A stretch of DNA of 64,000 nt from assembly GCA_025716855.1 (NCBI GenBank), contig JAIXMQ010000038.1, forward strand, positions 1 through 64,000, written 5' to 3'. The translations under genes were made by a program, and so were the position numbers. The first letter of the stretch is position 1. Each line of letters begins with the position of its first letter. Below are positions 10,360 to 22,312 of this stretch, one piece after another. The DNA is from Pilaira anomala (lineage: Eukaryota; Mucoromycota; Mucoromycetes; Mucorales; Mucoraceae). The notes beneath the pieces were generated by a model that did no database searches, was not told where the DNA came from, and was given only the letters and a program-made list of their open reading frames with translations.

Positions 10360-11538
10360 TTAATTTTTTTCCGTTTTTTCTTTTCGCTGTATGTTAGCAA
10401 GGTTAATTATATCATCACAGAACTTTGGATTAAATTCATATCGTTCTTTGTACTTTGTTCTTGTTATAGGAACTTTTTTTTTTTTTTAAAAAAAAAAGTT
10501 AATTAGCTTAAAAAAAAGAAGTAAACTGCTAAAGTTTTATGCATACCTAGCCATCTAGTAGGGTTTGAGCCCATTACTGAACACCAGTTATTGTATAGTC
10601 CCATATCATACATCGCTTTATAACTGTTGATTTTTACTACCTCAAAGTTTTCTCTGGTTTCATCAAAGTCGACTCTTAGGTAAACTGGTTTATCTGCAAT
10701 ATATTCAATACTTGTTTGATTTTTAATAATATACCAGAAATGAACAGCAGTAAAGCCTGCTAATGTCGTACCAAACAAAAAGCCTCTAAAATTCATGTTA
10801 ATAAATTAGATTTGTTCTCCTTGAGCGGGTACTTACAATGCTGTTACAACATACCAGTGTGTGCTGATATTATCGAGTCCTAATCCTTTAACTCCAGTAA
10901 ACAATGGGATCCATTTCTTTTGCCATATCATGAGAATAACATTTTTCCATAAATGATATATTGACGACAAATAAACTTTATATGCTTTCCAGCAAAAATC
11001 GAGCGTGATATCTCCAATCTTGGCTCTGACTGCTTTCAGTAACTTGGGGATAATTGTAATTTCTACAAATAGAGAATAGAGTGCTACATAGAGAACGAAC
11101 AAAAAGAATAGTTTATAATTATTTTGGTAAACACATCCATTAATCCTGTTTTTTTTTTAAAAAAATAAACATTAATTCACTTTTGTTGTCTCGGGCAGTA
11201 AATTGACATTACCAAATGCAATGACTACAGAAATATACGGTTAAACGATGAAGTTAAAATCAATGATTGTTAACTTACTGATCCATTTTTGCGATACACT
11301 TGTTACACTCTTTGCAATGGTGAGTTCTTCTTGGCTTAAAAGCTTTACATTTTTGACAGTATAAAGGATCTCCATTTTCAGTTGATAAAGATAATGATAT
11401 TACAACAGAATCATCCAAAGTAATTTTCGAAATATCATTTTCTGGAGAAGATTTTTGGTTTAAATGACGTCCCACCATAATATGAGAATATGTAAGCAGA
11501 CTTAAACCACATAAAGCACAAGCTACAAATACTTTCAT
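10360..11538 (-). CDS. DHHC-type protein S-palmitoyltransferase
   Basis: Five exons (11279-11538, 11213-11224, 10837-11145, 10547-10785, 10360-10472) give 310 aa in a continuous frame. The protein has a hydrophobic N-terminus, a cysteine-rich domain starting CQKCKAFKPRRTHHCKECNK (about residues 61-80), the catalytic D86-H87-H88-C89 followed by IWING, further membrane segments, a TTxE-like NQTSIEY, and a C-terminal YDMGLYNNW motif. DHHC enzymes transfer palmitate to cytosolic cysteines of membrane proteins. The DHHCIW form recalls Swf1-like members, but that placement is tentative. The DHHC motif is built across two introns with a 12-nt microexon. The last intron contains a long T(n)A(n) palindrome ending at its acceptor. 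An extra upstream exon is possible because only one membrane segment precedes the cysteine-rich domain. Confidence 0.9.
11213..11224 (-). other. 12-nt microexon carrying the active-site cysteine
   Basis: The exon TCATTGCATTTG completes the first His codon, encodes His-Cys-Ile and starts the Trp codon. It is bounded by an acceptor CTGTAG and a donor GTAATG. Without it the reading frame fails and the catalytic cysteine is lost. Confidence 0.8.
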
Positions 11539-11855
11539 CTCTGTAGTAGTTATTTTTTAATAAACATATTTTTTTTTATTCTTTTTTGGTTTACTTTACT
11601 TGAGTCGTTACTATGGCAACTCGAAAAATCTAATTTTTAATCGAGTTAAAATATATCTACTTGGCATAAAATACAACTTCATACTATGAACATTATAAAC
11701 ATATTGATAACAAGTGTATAATAGTATTGTGAATACCAATACTGGCATTAAGATGCCAATGAGAATTGATTTTAACATTAGGAAAAAAGGAAAAGAAAAG
11801 AAAAGAAAAAGAGATAGCTCTTCTGAGTATAAATTTAATGTATTTATTTTGTTTG
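11539..11855. other. Intergenic, no gene seen
   Basis: It holds the 5' side of the DHHC gene and the 3' side of thymidylate synthase. Only A/T-rich sequence and an AAAGAAAAG-rich tract near 11786-11812 are seen. Confidence 0.4.
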
Positions 11856-12752
11856 TTAAACTGACATTTTCATATCAATTTTACCAGCAGGGTTATAGTT
11901 TTCGAGTACAAAATCTTCAAATTTGAAGTCATCAATGCTGGTAATCTTGCGATTGATTTTTAAAGTGGGAAAAGGTCTAGGTTCACGTTGAATTTGTTGT
12001 TTGAGACCATCTAAATGATCGATATAGACATGAGTATCGCCCATAGTATGAATAAACTCTCCAGGTTCCAAATCAGTAACGTGTGCAATCATACGAGTTA
12101 AAAGAGCATAAGAAGCAATATTAAAAGGAACACCTAAACCCATATCACAAGAACGTTGATAAAGGACACAAGATAATTTTGCTTTTTCGCCTTCTTTAGG
12201 AGTAGATACATAAAATTGACAGAATGCATGACAAGGTGGTAATGCCATAATGGGTATATCAGCAGGATTCCAAGCAGATAAAATAATACGACGATCTGTT
12301 GGATTATTCTTGATTTTATCAATTACTTCTTGAAGTTGATCAATGCCTTGTCCAGTATAATCGGTATGACAATCAACATATTTAGCACCAAAGTGTCTCC
12401 ATTGAAATCCATACACAGGTCCAAGATCTCCCTCAGGTCTATCAGTCAAACCCAACTTATCGAGATATTCACGAGAGCCATTTCCATCCCAAATTTTTAC
12501 ATTACGGTCACTAAGATTCTTGGAATTTGTATCTCCTCGAATGAACCAAAGAAGTTCTTCTAATACGCCTCTATAAAACACTCTTTTCGTAGTCAAAAGA
12601 GGAAATATATCATCCTTTAATGAAAATCGAAGTTGAGGAGGTGCAAAAATAGCTAAAGTTCCAGTACCAGTACGATCATCTCTGCGCTCTCCTTCTTCCA
12701 TAATACGTTTGATAAGGTCAAGGTACTGATGTTCTTCATGAGTAATAGTCAT
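11856..12752 (-). CDS. Thymidylate synthase
   Basis: A 298-aa intronless protein of normal length for the family. It shows the folate/dUMP enzyme motifs: RDDRTGTGT near residue 25, the catalytic cysteine C174 in [10 protein letters not shown], the dUMP-binding [20 protein letters not shown] segment, and [13 protein letters not shown] near the C-terminus. It converts dUMP plus methylene-tetrahydrofolate to dTMP and dihydrofolate. I chose the Met at 12752, which starts [10 protein letters not shown]; an in-frame Met at 12875 would add 41 residues rich in Phe and Lys, translated through a T7A9 tract, and that extension looks like 5' UTR. Confidence 0.97.
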   Translation of the reverse strand: MTITHEEHQYLDLIKRIMEEGERRDDRTGTGTLAIFAPPQLRFSLKDDIFPLLTTKRVFYRGVLEELLWFIRGDTNSKNLSDRNVKIWDGNGSREYLDKLGLTDRPEGDLGPVYGFQWRHFGAKYVDCHTDYTGQGIDQLQEVIDKIKNNPTDRRIILSAWNPADIPIMALPPCHAFCQFYVSTPKEGEKAKLSCVLYQRSCDMGLGVPFNIASYALLTRMIAHVTDLEPGEFIHTMGDTHVYIDHLDGLKQQIQREPRPFPTLKINRKITSIDDFKFEDFVLENYNPAGKIDMKMSV

Positions 12753-14191
12753 TGTTGTTGTTTTTTTAAAAAAAAAGATAAAGGTAAAGAAAAGAGCCAT
12801 TAATTTTTTTAACGGTCCCATTAAATAGAAAAAAAAACGCCAAACAGTCGCGTTGGTCCTTTTTTCGTGATTCAAACTCTATTTTCTATATGTCTGGTCA
12901 TATATTTAACTTTTCAAAAAGATAAACAACCGATATGTCTGGCTTAATATTCTTGTTTTTTATTGTACCTTACGACCGAAGTCTTTAAAGAATATAGCAA
13001 ATACAAAACTTCTGTCATCTACTTTATAATATAACAACATAAATGACCAAGTAAAAGACACTGTAAATGTTCGTATTACGTCAAAAAAGATATGGTGAAA
13101 TTTACACTGGTTATGGTGTCAATTGAAAATGGAGAATAGATTGCGACATAAATATAGAAAAAGAATTAAGTCATGTCTAAACTTATTTAAAAAGTGTATG
13201 GAAATTAAATTCTCAGTATGGATCAATTTCATAAAACCACCAAAATTTTTTCGAATGATAGTTACCTGTATTTTCGAGAGATTAGTTATCATCTTCTAAT
13301 ACAAGAAATAATGGAAATACGTCTGTCTTCTTTTAAATATATGTAGCTAATAAATGCAGATGTAGTCGTATGTATATGATAAAGTAACGAATCCTTTTTT
13401 CTTTTTATAGGTTTAAAAATAAATTTATCTATAAATACATTATTTATAATTTGTTGTATATCTCGGCAGTAGTAAGGATATGTGTATGTATTAGAATTTG
13501 ATAGTGATAGTAATATATGGAACTAGACTAATGTCAAGTTGGTTTATAACCCCCTGATGTATGTAAATATAAATGTTTATTTAAAGGTCTGTCAAATATG
13601 GCGTCAGCAAAAATAAGTTTGTAACAATAATGTGAATAATCTAAATATCTTGTTTCTATAATTGGAAAGTGCTTTGGTACCATCTATTAATTTCTAGCTA
13701 ATCAAGTATGTGTGTGTTTCATAAGTTGCTAAGAAAATTCAATTAAACTGTTCAAATTTATCTTTTTGTTGTTCTATTAATATTTTTTTTTTGTATGTAA
13801 GAATGAGTGTGTATTACATGTATGAATGTAATGTTCTTTTTAAGAAAAAAAATTAACAGTTGTTTTTTTTAGAAAGATGATCATAGTAGGCTTTTCCTTC
13901 TTCTCCTCTCCCCCTTTTTTTATTTGTCTCTCCTAGAGTTGAAATATACGAATAAAAAAGCGATCTTATTCCTTTTTTTTTTTTTTAGGATAACATGTTC
14001 TCCATTAAACATTGTACAATATAATATATATGCTTATTTATTCATTTAATATTTAATTTGTGTCTACAAGTAGTTTCTATATTTATAAAGAGAGAAACTG
14101 GAAGAGAACAAGGATATGCTAAAGTATAATTTATAAAAATAAAGGAGGAGAATACTATGTACATTTGGATCAACTGATAAGAATGCTGTAA
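12753..14191. other. Long intergenic region
   Basis: No gene or RNA was recognised. The sequence is AT-rich with several T runs. The 5' side of thymidylate synthase holds a T7A9 palindrome at 12763-12778. Confidence 0.4.
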
Positions 14192-14860
14192 TTATGCGCC
14201 AAGTGTAAAAAAAGAGCTATTTTTGCGCAGGGATACCATGGAGGATTTTCTTTGAATTAGCTTTGGCGATAATTTTATCTTCAGTAATGTTCTTTTTAAA
14301 AATGCAGTTTTTTTAATTAGTAAATTGCCGCTAAAAAAGCTTGCATTTTTAACTTTAGTTTCATCTAAATTATTTAGGTATTCAATGTAAGATGAATCAC
14401 TATTATAACAATTATTAGGAGTATTAAATCCATTATAATTTGTTTCTGTGGCTTCAGTATTACCATTAGAATGATATAACTCATTGGGAATAGGCTTAAA
14501 ATCACTAATTGATCTAGTTTTCAGAAGACGAATATTTTGGTCACATAATTCATCTGATGGTATAGTTGAGCAATAGTAATATTTTTCTTTTCCTTGGTCC
14601 AAGTTACGTTTAATTGTTTGGTAATTAAATGCATAGGTCTTGTTGGTGTTGAATATGAGTTCAGGTTCATATTCATGAACAATTGGTGGCTCTAATGAGA
14701 AAGTGACCCTACGCCCTTTTTTCTTAATTGGCATTGCTACTTGTTCTTCAAACTGTTGACTTGCCCATAGTGTCTTGTGATAAAATTCTGCTAAATCCAG
14801 TTTATCTCTACTGTTATCACTTGGCCAAGAAGCAAGATTATCATCACCTTCAATAAGCAT
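14192..14860 (-). CDS. Hypothetical protein with an RVTF (PP1-docking-like) motif
   Basis: A single-exon frame of 222 aa. The middle N-terminal part contains KKGRRVTFSLEPPIVHEYEP (about residues 46-65). RVxF is the canonical docking motif for protein phosphatase 1, and the following PPxVHEYEPE stretch resembles a conserved box seen in some fungal regulators. The rest is polar and probably disordered, rich in Asn, Ser and Thr, with a basic C-terminal third (KRTLLKIKLSPKLIQRKSS). No catalytic domain is visible. A role as a phosphatase-targeting or adaptor protein is inferred from the motif only. Gene-free DNA of more than 1.2 kb lies on both sides. Confidence 0.6.
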   Translation of the reverse strand: MLIEGDDNLASWPSDNSRDKLDLAEFYHKTLWASQQFEEQVAMPIKKKGRRVTFSLEPPIVHEYEPELIFNTNKTYAFNYQTIKRNLDQGKEKYYYCSTIPSDELCDQNIRLLKTRSISDFKPIPNELYHSNGNTEATETNYNGFNTPNNCYNSDSSYIEYLNNLDETKVKNASFFSGNLLIKKTAFLKRTLLKIKLSPKLIQRKSSMVSLRKNSSFFTLGA

Positions 14861-16062
14861 TAAAATAAAATATTTTTATAGAAACAAAAGAGAGAGAGAA
14901 AACGAAAAGAAAGATAAAGTAGTGTCAAATATAAAGGGATAAATCATCAGAAATAAATGCAACCGAGGATACAATTCTGTTTTGTACCTTTAAATCACGT
15001 GTGCTATTATACATTGATAGTTTATTTAAAGATAATTATTTCATTATTTTAATGTAGCTGGCGGATGCATGAGTTGACATACAAGTCTATTTTTATATAA
15101 ACTGTTAATATATAAATTATTCTTTTTTTTTTTAACTTCTATATATAATACTCTCTTCTTCTTTTTTTTTCTTTACAGCCAAGTTCATAATGTATCAACA
15201 ATATAAGTAAGCACAACATGATGCTTATTGTAAATATATCAAACAAGTAAAAATATATCGAATTATAAAAGCCCAATTTTGTGTTTCTGAACCTTATATT
15301 TTATGAATTGGAGCACTAAAGACACAAAGATTCAATTGGTTTTCTTTCAAATGATAATAGCTTCGATGTGTAAAATGTGAGGTTTACATTTCGAGTTGGA
15401 TGTATTATTTGATGGAGTATAATGTGATTTCTTACAAATACTCAAAATTACAGTGTTATTCTATTCAATTGAAGGATTTATAAAGTGATTGATACATACA
15501 CATCATCATTCTCTCAAAATCTTACAAGGTGGGTATTGCAACGGAAATGTTTTTTTTTATAGAATTCAAACAATTTAAATTCACTTCTTTTAACTCTATT
15601 AAACACACTTTATCAGTATATATATTCTAAACATTTCTCATTCTAGAATAAAAAGTATTACTGTACTGTACTTGTGAGAAAAGCTTAAATTTATAGAATT
15701 CGAGTGACGCCATGAAGAAGGTGACAAAATATGTACACAAGAATAAATATTTACGTCATATAAGGACGTTAAACTTGAAACTTTTAAAGGGTAACTCAAT
15801 TGCACAATGACAGCATAGATGGTTCAGCTCTTTGTTTTGGTTGGCTCCCAATTCGCTGGGAAACGTTCCTGAATAAGGAAGTAAGCCATGCATGGTGTCC
15901 TTTCCATCATAAATACCCTTTTATTTTAATTCTCTTTCTTTCTTTTCTTTTCTTTTCTTTTCTCTTTCTTTTGTTCCTTTTTATTTTTCGTATTCTTTTA
16001 TTCTATATTCAGCCTAGACTGTAAATAACACCTTTTATATTTGTTAAACAGTTTTTTGATGT
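14861..16062. other. Intergenic, shared upstream region
   Basis: It separates the divergent gene at 14860 from the WC-2-type gene at 16063. A CACGTG E-box lies near 14996. The 74-codon frame at 15800-16024 ends in a CT-rich tract and is not convincing as a gene. Confidence 0.4.
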
Positions 16063-17489
16063 ATGATTGCCATTTCAGCAAATTTAATTGTACATCCTTC
16101 AACTGTTACTTCTTCTAATACTAGTACTACTACGACTACTACTGCTACAGCTATAGATTCTAGTATAATAAATCTAGTAACAAAAGACTCTGATGTTCCT
16201 TTTACATTTAATCATCGATCACCTTTTCCGATGCAACAACAACATGGTTTAGAAAATAAATTTATATCAATGAATGAAGATAATATGTCAGCTTATTATA
16301 ACGATAATTTTAATTTTACCCAACAATCTACAACAAATTGGTCAGAGAGAATATTACACGATATTATAGGATTTCTTCATATATTATCTCCTGCTGGAAA
16401 AGTTTTATACTGTTCAGAATCTTGTTTAGAATTAACTGGTTATTCTTCTCATGAATTGATTGGAAAATCGTTGACCGATTTTATTCATGTAGATGATTTG
16501 GATATATTCGCAAGAAACTTTCAGTTGGCTTTTAGTTCTTTAATAAGAATAAAAGTTCATTATAGAATTCGCCGGAAAGATAATACTTATTTGTTATTAG
16601 AATCAATAGGCCACCCAAAACAAGATATACTTGATCGTCCACCACAATCATTTTTTGCTATAGCTCAACCCTATCTCTCTAGAAGTAACGGTCTACTTGA
16701 TTCTTTTCTAGAGCTGAAAATGGAAAATGAATGGTTAAAGAAAAGATTAAGTGATCTACTTCCATATCAACCACAACAGCAACAACAGCAACAACAACAA
16801 CAACAAATACGGCAGCCGCAGCCGCAGCCGCAACAACAATTACAACAAAATCATCAACATCAACAACAATTGCAACAACCTCAACAACAACAACCTCAAC
16901 AACAACAACAATTACAGCATCAACAGCAAAATCAACAGTTTAAAAGTTATTCTCAATCTTTTCTTAGTAACAATAATGACAATAATATATTACTAGCAAC
17001 AAATGAACACTATTTTATGAATCATACAAGTCCCAAAAATTCATCTAGACGACCTTCTAGTAGTGGCTCAACCATGTTTCAAACAAGTTCTTTACCAATG
17101 GCAGATGATAATATAAACAACAATAGTCACTCTAATACAGAGACCAATAAATATTCACCCTCTACTATTGGTTCTGTTGAATTTAACGAAATGTTAGTAC
17201 GATATAACGAAAAGGAAGATACAAATTCTGGAGGTATGGCAACTACTACCTGCTCTTATTTGTCCTCAAATAATTCAATATTGACAGATATATCAAGCAA
17301 AGATAAATGGAAAAGACGGGCAAGTATATAAAAATATATGAAACTATAAAGAAGAAATTAAACTTTTTTTGTTATTATTTTTTTAGAAGAAACATAGAGG
17401 CGTGGATGATTACGTGTGTGCCGATTGTGGAACAACAGCATCACCCGAATGGCGGAAAGGGCCACATGGACCTAAAACGTAACTTTTGA

Positions 17490-17524
<35 letters not shown>

Positions 17525-17613
17525 GTATGTACTTTAACTATTTTTTTTTTATTTTGTACAGCTTATGCAACGCATGTGGTCTACGTTGGGCTAAAAAAAA
17601 TAAAAAAATTTAG
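16063..17613 (+). CDS. White collar 2-type PAS / GATA zinc-finger transcription factor
   Basis: Three exons (16063-17319, 17387-17478, 17562-17613) give 466 aa. A single PAS domain covers about residues 98-207 ([20 protein letters not shown]). It lacks the flavin-binding GXNCRFLQ signature of LOV domains, so it is a WC-2-like partner rather than the photoreceptor. A polyglutamine region (about 234-292) follows, then a C-terminal GATA finger of CX2CX18CX2C form (C430, C433, C452, C455). WC-1/WC-2 complexes drive light-induced transcription and circadian functions in fungi. Frame continuity requires the first intron to use a GC donor (CGG|GCAAGT), since the nearby GT would break the frame. The second intron contains a T run of about 30. 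Confidence 0.92.
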
Positions 17614-18005
17614 TTATGAACTGAAACGTTATTTTATATATAATCCTCGTTCACTTTAAATACATTACATCCGAGGCAAAACACTCTTTATATACCCTTC
17701 ATATTATTCATCGCATTCACATATTTATACATATAAACACACGCACGCACGCACACTAAATCACACTCACACATACTGGCATAACTATAATACTATAAGT
17801 ATATATGTCTCATCTTTCATCATCACATCTTTTGTAAATTATTTTTTCCTTCAATAAAAACGAAATGTCTCAAAATATTATACATTTATTAATAAAGCAA
17901 CTACATTTTATTTTTTATTATTATATTTCATGCTTTTTTTTATAAACAAATATCTTTAAGAAGCTAAAGAATAAACAAAAACAAAAAAAAAACAACACGC
18001 TTAAT
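17614..18005. other. Spacer between WC-2-type gene and cyclin
   Basis: AT-rich 3' sequence with a short ACGC/ACAC simple repeat near 17736-17760 and AATAAA near 17853. No gene was seen. Confidence 0.4.
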
Positions 18006-18919
18006 ATGGATGAAGCCATACTTGCAGATATTCTGGACTTGATTCGTCGTCCAATTACCTCAGAATTACTCTCTCATGTTACAAGTCAAGCTTCCCTTGT
18101 GATTCCCTGTCATCAAACTTCAAACCGTATTTCATCAGCCCCAATACACACGAAATATGGCTCATTACCTGATTTACCTTCCTTTATCAACTTTCTTGTC
18201 AAGAGATCATCTATTCGTACTGGTACTTTATTAGGTGTGCTCGTTTTACTCCATCGGTTACAACAATCTTTATCTGCCATTGCAAAAGGAATGCCATGTA
18301 CTCCGCATCGTATCTTTTTAGCTACTCTCATTGTTACCTCAAAGGCAATACATGACACTTCTCCAAAAAACAAACATTGGGCAAAATATGCTGTTTATTT
18401 CACTCTTTCTGAGATAAACTTGATGGAAAAGCAATTGTTAACTTTAATGGTAAGGATTAGAAAAAGGAAATGTGAAAGAATAACAATATTAACGTTTTTT
18501 TGTTACAGAACTATCATGTCTTAATTTCTCCAGCTGATCTATCTAATACATACTATCGCTTTAAACAAACTACATGCCCATCATTGCCTCCATCTGTCCT
18601 GTATAAACCTGCACTGGCTGCGAAGTCTGCTGCTATTGCATTAATGACTACAACAAATGATGCAGATATTCCTACTTATGTAGCGTTGTATTCTAACTCT
18701 AACCTGTCTTTACCTTCCATGACGGATTCATCTCTTTCATTGTCTTCAACTGATTCTGATAGCTCTAATTTGAGTGTGGAGGATCAAAATATTGCTACCA
18801 TAAATTATTATCATAGAACTCACGAACCTCCTAAAGCGCACTGTCGTATCCGAAACAATATATATGAAAATACTGTCATAAATGAAGATAACAACTCATT
18901 CTTCTCACAACATAAATAA
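18006..18919 (+). CDS. Pcl-type cyclin (Pho85 cyclin family)
   Basis: Two exons (18006-18449 and 18509-18919) give 284 aa. The cyclin box spans about residues 50-170, with FLATLIVTSKAIHD, KHWAKYAVYFTLSEINLMEK and, across the splice, LLTLMNYHVLISPADLSNTY; these match the helices of Pcl1/Pcl2/Clg1-like cyclins. Such cyclins bind Pho85-type CDKs in polarity, cell-cycle or nutrient control. The C-terminal third is Ser-rich and probably disordered. No destruction box was identified. The intron is 59 nt with a GTAAGG donor. Assignment to the Pcl group is confident; which paralogue is unknown. Confidence 0.88.
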
Positions 18920-20118
18920 TAGAAGGGATTACATTAAATTTATCTAGCCTGTACCTCCCTCTCCCCCCCCCCCTCTCTCTTCCCCTATGTTTATTTTTGT
19001 TATATGCATCTCTTGTTTGTTGATCAAACTTTTAATAAAAGTGTACTACCTAACCTGTATGGAATCTCGATGGAAATCCCGTAACTTTAACATTCAGAAT
19101 TTTACACTCAAGTAAAAAGAAACAACTTTTATTCAGTAAATTTTAAAAGTTATTTATGTTTATATACGTACTATTAAAGTTTAAAAAGATAAATAGAAAA
19201 AAAAGTTATTTATTTTGGCGTCCAACTAATACTTTCAAATGAAATTGTTCTGTATATATATTGTACTGTATGTAATGTACTATGATGGTGGTACTATCTT
19301 TATGTAATACATAGAAATCCTTTATCTATTATATCATGTATTTTATTCAAGCTGCCAAAGAATGTTCCAAACGTTAATTTTGTATAACTAAAGAAATGCT
19401 CTATATTTTATTTTATGATTCTATATACACATATTCTTTTCCCACAACACAATATTCAGTGATACAGGAAACTAACAACCCGAAAAATGGAAACAATTGA
19501 TTTTTCCTCTAACACCCAAAATATACAACACTTACGTGTGCATATGTACTTTTAAAGTTAGCATGTCATTTATTTAGAACTTTTTTTTGTAATGTTTGTT
19601 TGGTCATTATACGTTGTCCAAAGCAGTTTTGAGAAGTATAAAGGAACCTCAAAAAACTCTATAATGTCGCACAAAAAATGAATCAATCAATCGGTTGCCA
19701 CTATTAAACTCTTGGGTGCATCATAAATACAAGTAGTAGGATAAATTTTCATATTAAGATAATTGGAAGAAATTAACTCTTTAAATGTATAATTACATTG
19801 TTAGCAATATAAAACAGTTGTCCATGTACAGAAAAACTGTTTAATATTTACAAAATAAAACTGCATGCACACACAAAGTGCTTCATCTTATTGACAATCG
19901 TTTTATTATATATTAGATTTAAAAAAAAAAAAGGTACATCGCTCGACTTTCAAAAATAACTGCTTTATACTTGATATTATTACTATTTTTATTTATTATT
20001 TTAATACAATTCTAATAAGGGTAACGTTGATATTCGTTATAAACAAATATTGTGATTACCATACACATGGCTATATACATATGTTATATATATATAAAAA
20101 AAAATATTTAGTCGAATA
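18920..20118. other. Intergenic, no gene seen
   Basis: AT-rich with a C/T-rich tract near 18955-18985. No reading frame was supported. The + frame at 20027-20233 overlaps the last exons of the minus-strand gene and is discounted. Confidence 0.4.
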
Positions 20119-22312
20119 TTATAGAGTCGGTATTAAACTTTTTTTTTTTTTACCAAATAACATATCCCATTTTTCTAAAGCAAAAGTCCAAAAGTTTACT
20201 GATTTTTCGGGTTCATGTCGATCGATACGATAGGAATTTACAAAACCATTCTTGTACCCCACAACTAAAAAATATATATGTACATATTAGTGATTGCTCG
20301 ATAATCAGATGGATCGATTTATTTTCTCTTTTTTATTACTTACAAATGTATTGATCATCATTTTCATTTTGCCAGAATTGGACAGTTCCTACAGCCTTAG
20401 AATATGATATTAATCTATATAGTCGATCTCATTATTTAAACTTTCTTCTTTTCTTTACCCTCGATCCACCGTATTCATTTCGAATAGGAGTAACTACCAT
20501 TTCCAATTCCCAAGGAGGAGGAAAGTAGTATCTTCTGATATCTCTTTCTTCATCGGATATATCTGATAAGATATAATCCAACCATTTATCTAATTTACCT
20601 AATAATGATCCTTCAACTTTTTCTGTACCTCTTTTATAAATATAAACTTGATTGTATTCTGTCCATAAAGCTAATACGCTTCCATTCTTATTCAATTGAA
20701 CTCCCATAATCTCAGAGTCAACTGTCTTGTAAGGTTGCCAATAATAATATTCTTCTACTATCTTCTTTTTATCATTACTGACATAAAGTCGATCTTGCTC
20801 TGAATCGATCTTTTTCAACATATCAATTCGATCTGTAAAGTCTAGTGTAATAAACTTGTTCTTGATAAATGGAAATACAATCGTTTTTAGATCTTTAGAT
20901 ACTGTCAAGTATAATTCCGGCATATTTTGTCGATAATCCAGTGGGTTTCTATAGTTTGACATATCTGTAAATCCTCCATAATCAATTAAATCTTCTGTAT
21001 TAATTACTGGATACTAAAAACATATTCTTATTAATATACCATACTTTTACATTATTATTATTATTATTATTGTTATCATTTTACATTCGAATCACCTCTA
21101 TCTCTTTCTAACCAAGTTTTCACTGGGTTATTTTCTGAATTAATTGTAGTAATATTATCTGCAATTGTAATATTTACATAGAATGTAGAAACTGTCTTGT
21201 GTACGCTTAATGTAAATACACGATATGTATCTGGTCTGTAAATAATGTTAAATTTTGTACTTGTCATAAATAATGTAAACTTACACCGGTGAATACAATC
21301 TTGAAAATAAAGTAGAATATTGTTCTGTAGAAGCTGGTTGAGACCATTCTGATTTGAGGCTAGTCAGTAACACATAAACCTTATAATAATTCTTTTTTTT
21401 TTACCTTGTACAACTCTTCCATTTTCAACCGTATCTATAACTACATCCTTTGAATCTTCTGAATGTGGTAGCTCGACTAATTCTGTAGGTAGAGTCATAA
21501 TATGAAATTGATATAGATCTGGATCTCTTTATATATATATGTATATAAGCAATTAAGTATACAATGTTCTTTTCTTCTTCTGTATATTCATTTACCTCGA
21601 GAATATTAAAGAATCCTTTTCTAATGAAATAGAATTAACCCAAATCGTACCAGGTAATCTAATATCCTTATACTCAAACTGTCCATTATCTATTGTATAG
21701 TATATCCTGACAAAATGATGTGAAATGTCGTTATCCACTTGATGATGTAACACAGCAAATTGCCAAGTATTTTCTAAGCTATTTTCACCTTTTCTAATCG
21801 ATACCTTTGATACGTGACCTCTCAATTCATGCTCAAAGCAAGGAACCCAACCTAACAAATTGTAAGTAAATATGTATTCACTCTTTATAACTTCCATTCC
21901 TCTTTTACCATCTGTCTCTATCAATTCTCTTTCTGATAATAAGTTCGAAATGGGCTTTCTAAATTGCTTGACCATACCTTAATAAACCTTTTTATTAATA
22001 CAAAATATTTATGCAAAAAATACATTTTTATATAATATTTTGTCTTGTCTTTTTTTTTTTACCGTGAACACCCAACTTCAAGTTATGTATGCCGATAACT
22101 GGTTCGTTCGTTGGTGTTTCAAACTCGATACTAGTCAAGTATATATACGATCCAACTGTAGTTAAAATGAGTTGGTCTGGGTTAACTGTTAAAAGTGGAT
22201 GGTTCGACGTGTATATTATCTTTGGATGAAGAAAAGGTGTATCCTGTGACAAGATGGCAATGTATATAACCGCAATGCCACTAAATAGCAATATAAGCGA
22301 CCGCCATTGCAT
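20119..22312 (-). CDS. Membrane-anchored WD/propeller-like protein of unknown function
   Basis: At least eight exons chain in frame: 22063-22312, 21596-21977, 21405-21526, about 21280-21340, about 21065-21250, about 20450-21012, about 20345-20410 and a terminal exon near 20119-20275. The start at 22312 gives MQWRSLILLFSGIAVIYIAI, a signal anchor or signal peptide. The remainder is beta-rich without more membrane segments. Propeller-like blades are suggested by IMGVQLNKNGSVLALWTEYN, and by VGTVQFWQN then VGYKNGFVNSYRIDRHEPEK near the C-terminus. The apparent stop at 20432 is avoided by an intron that restores the frame into this last part. No named family was recognised. A luminal or extracellular scaffold is an inference. 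The very 3' end is uncertain. Confidence 0.6.

Noticed and set aside
12753..12875. N-terminal extension of thymidylate synthase to the Met at 12875
   Set aside because: The extra 41 residues are Phe/Lys-rich, derived from homopolymers, and not part of the family; the Met at 12752 gives a normal N-terminus.
15800..16024. 74-aa ORF upstream of the WC-2-type gene
   Set aside because: Half of it is a translation of a CT-rich tract, and there is no family resemblance or splice support.
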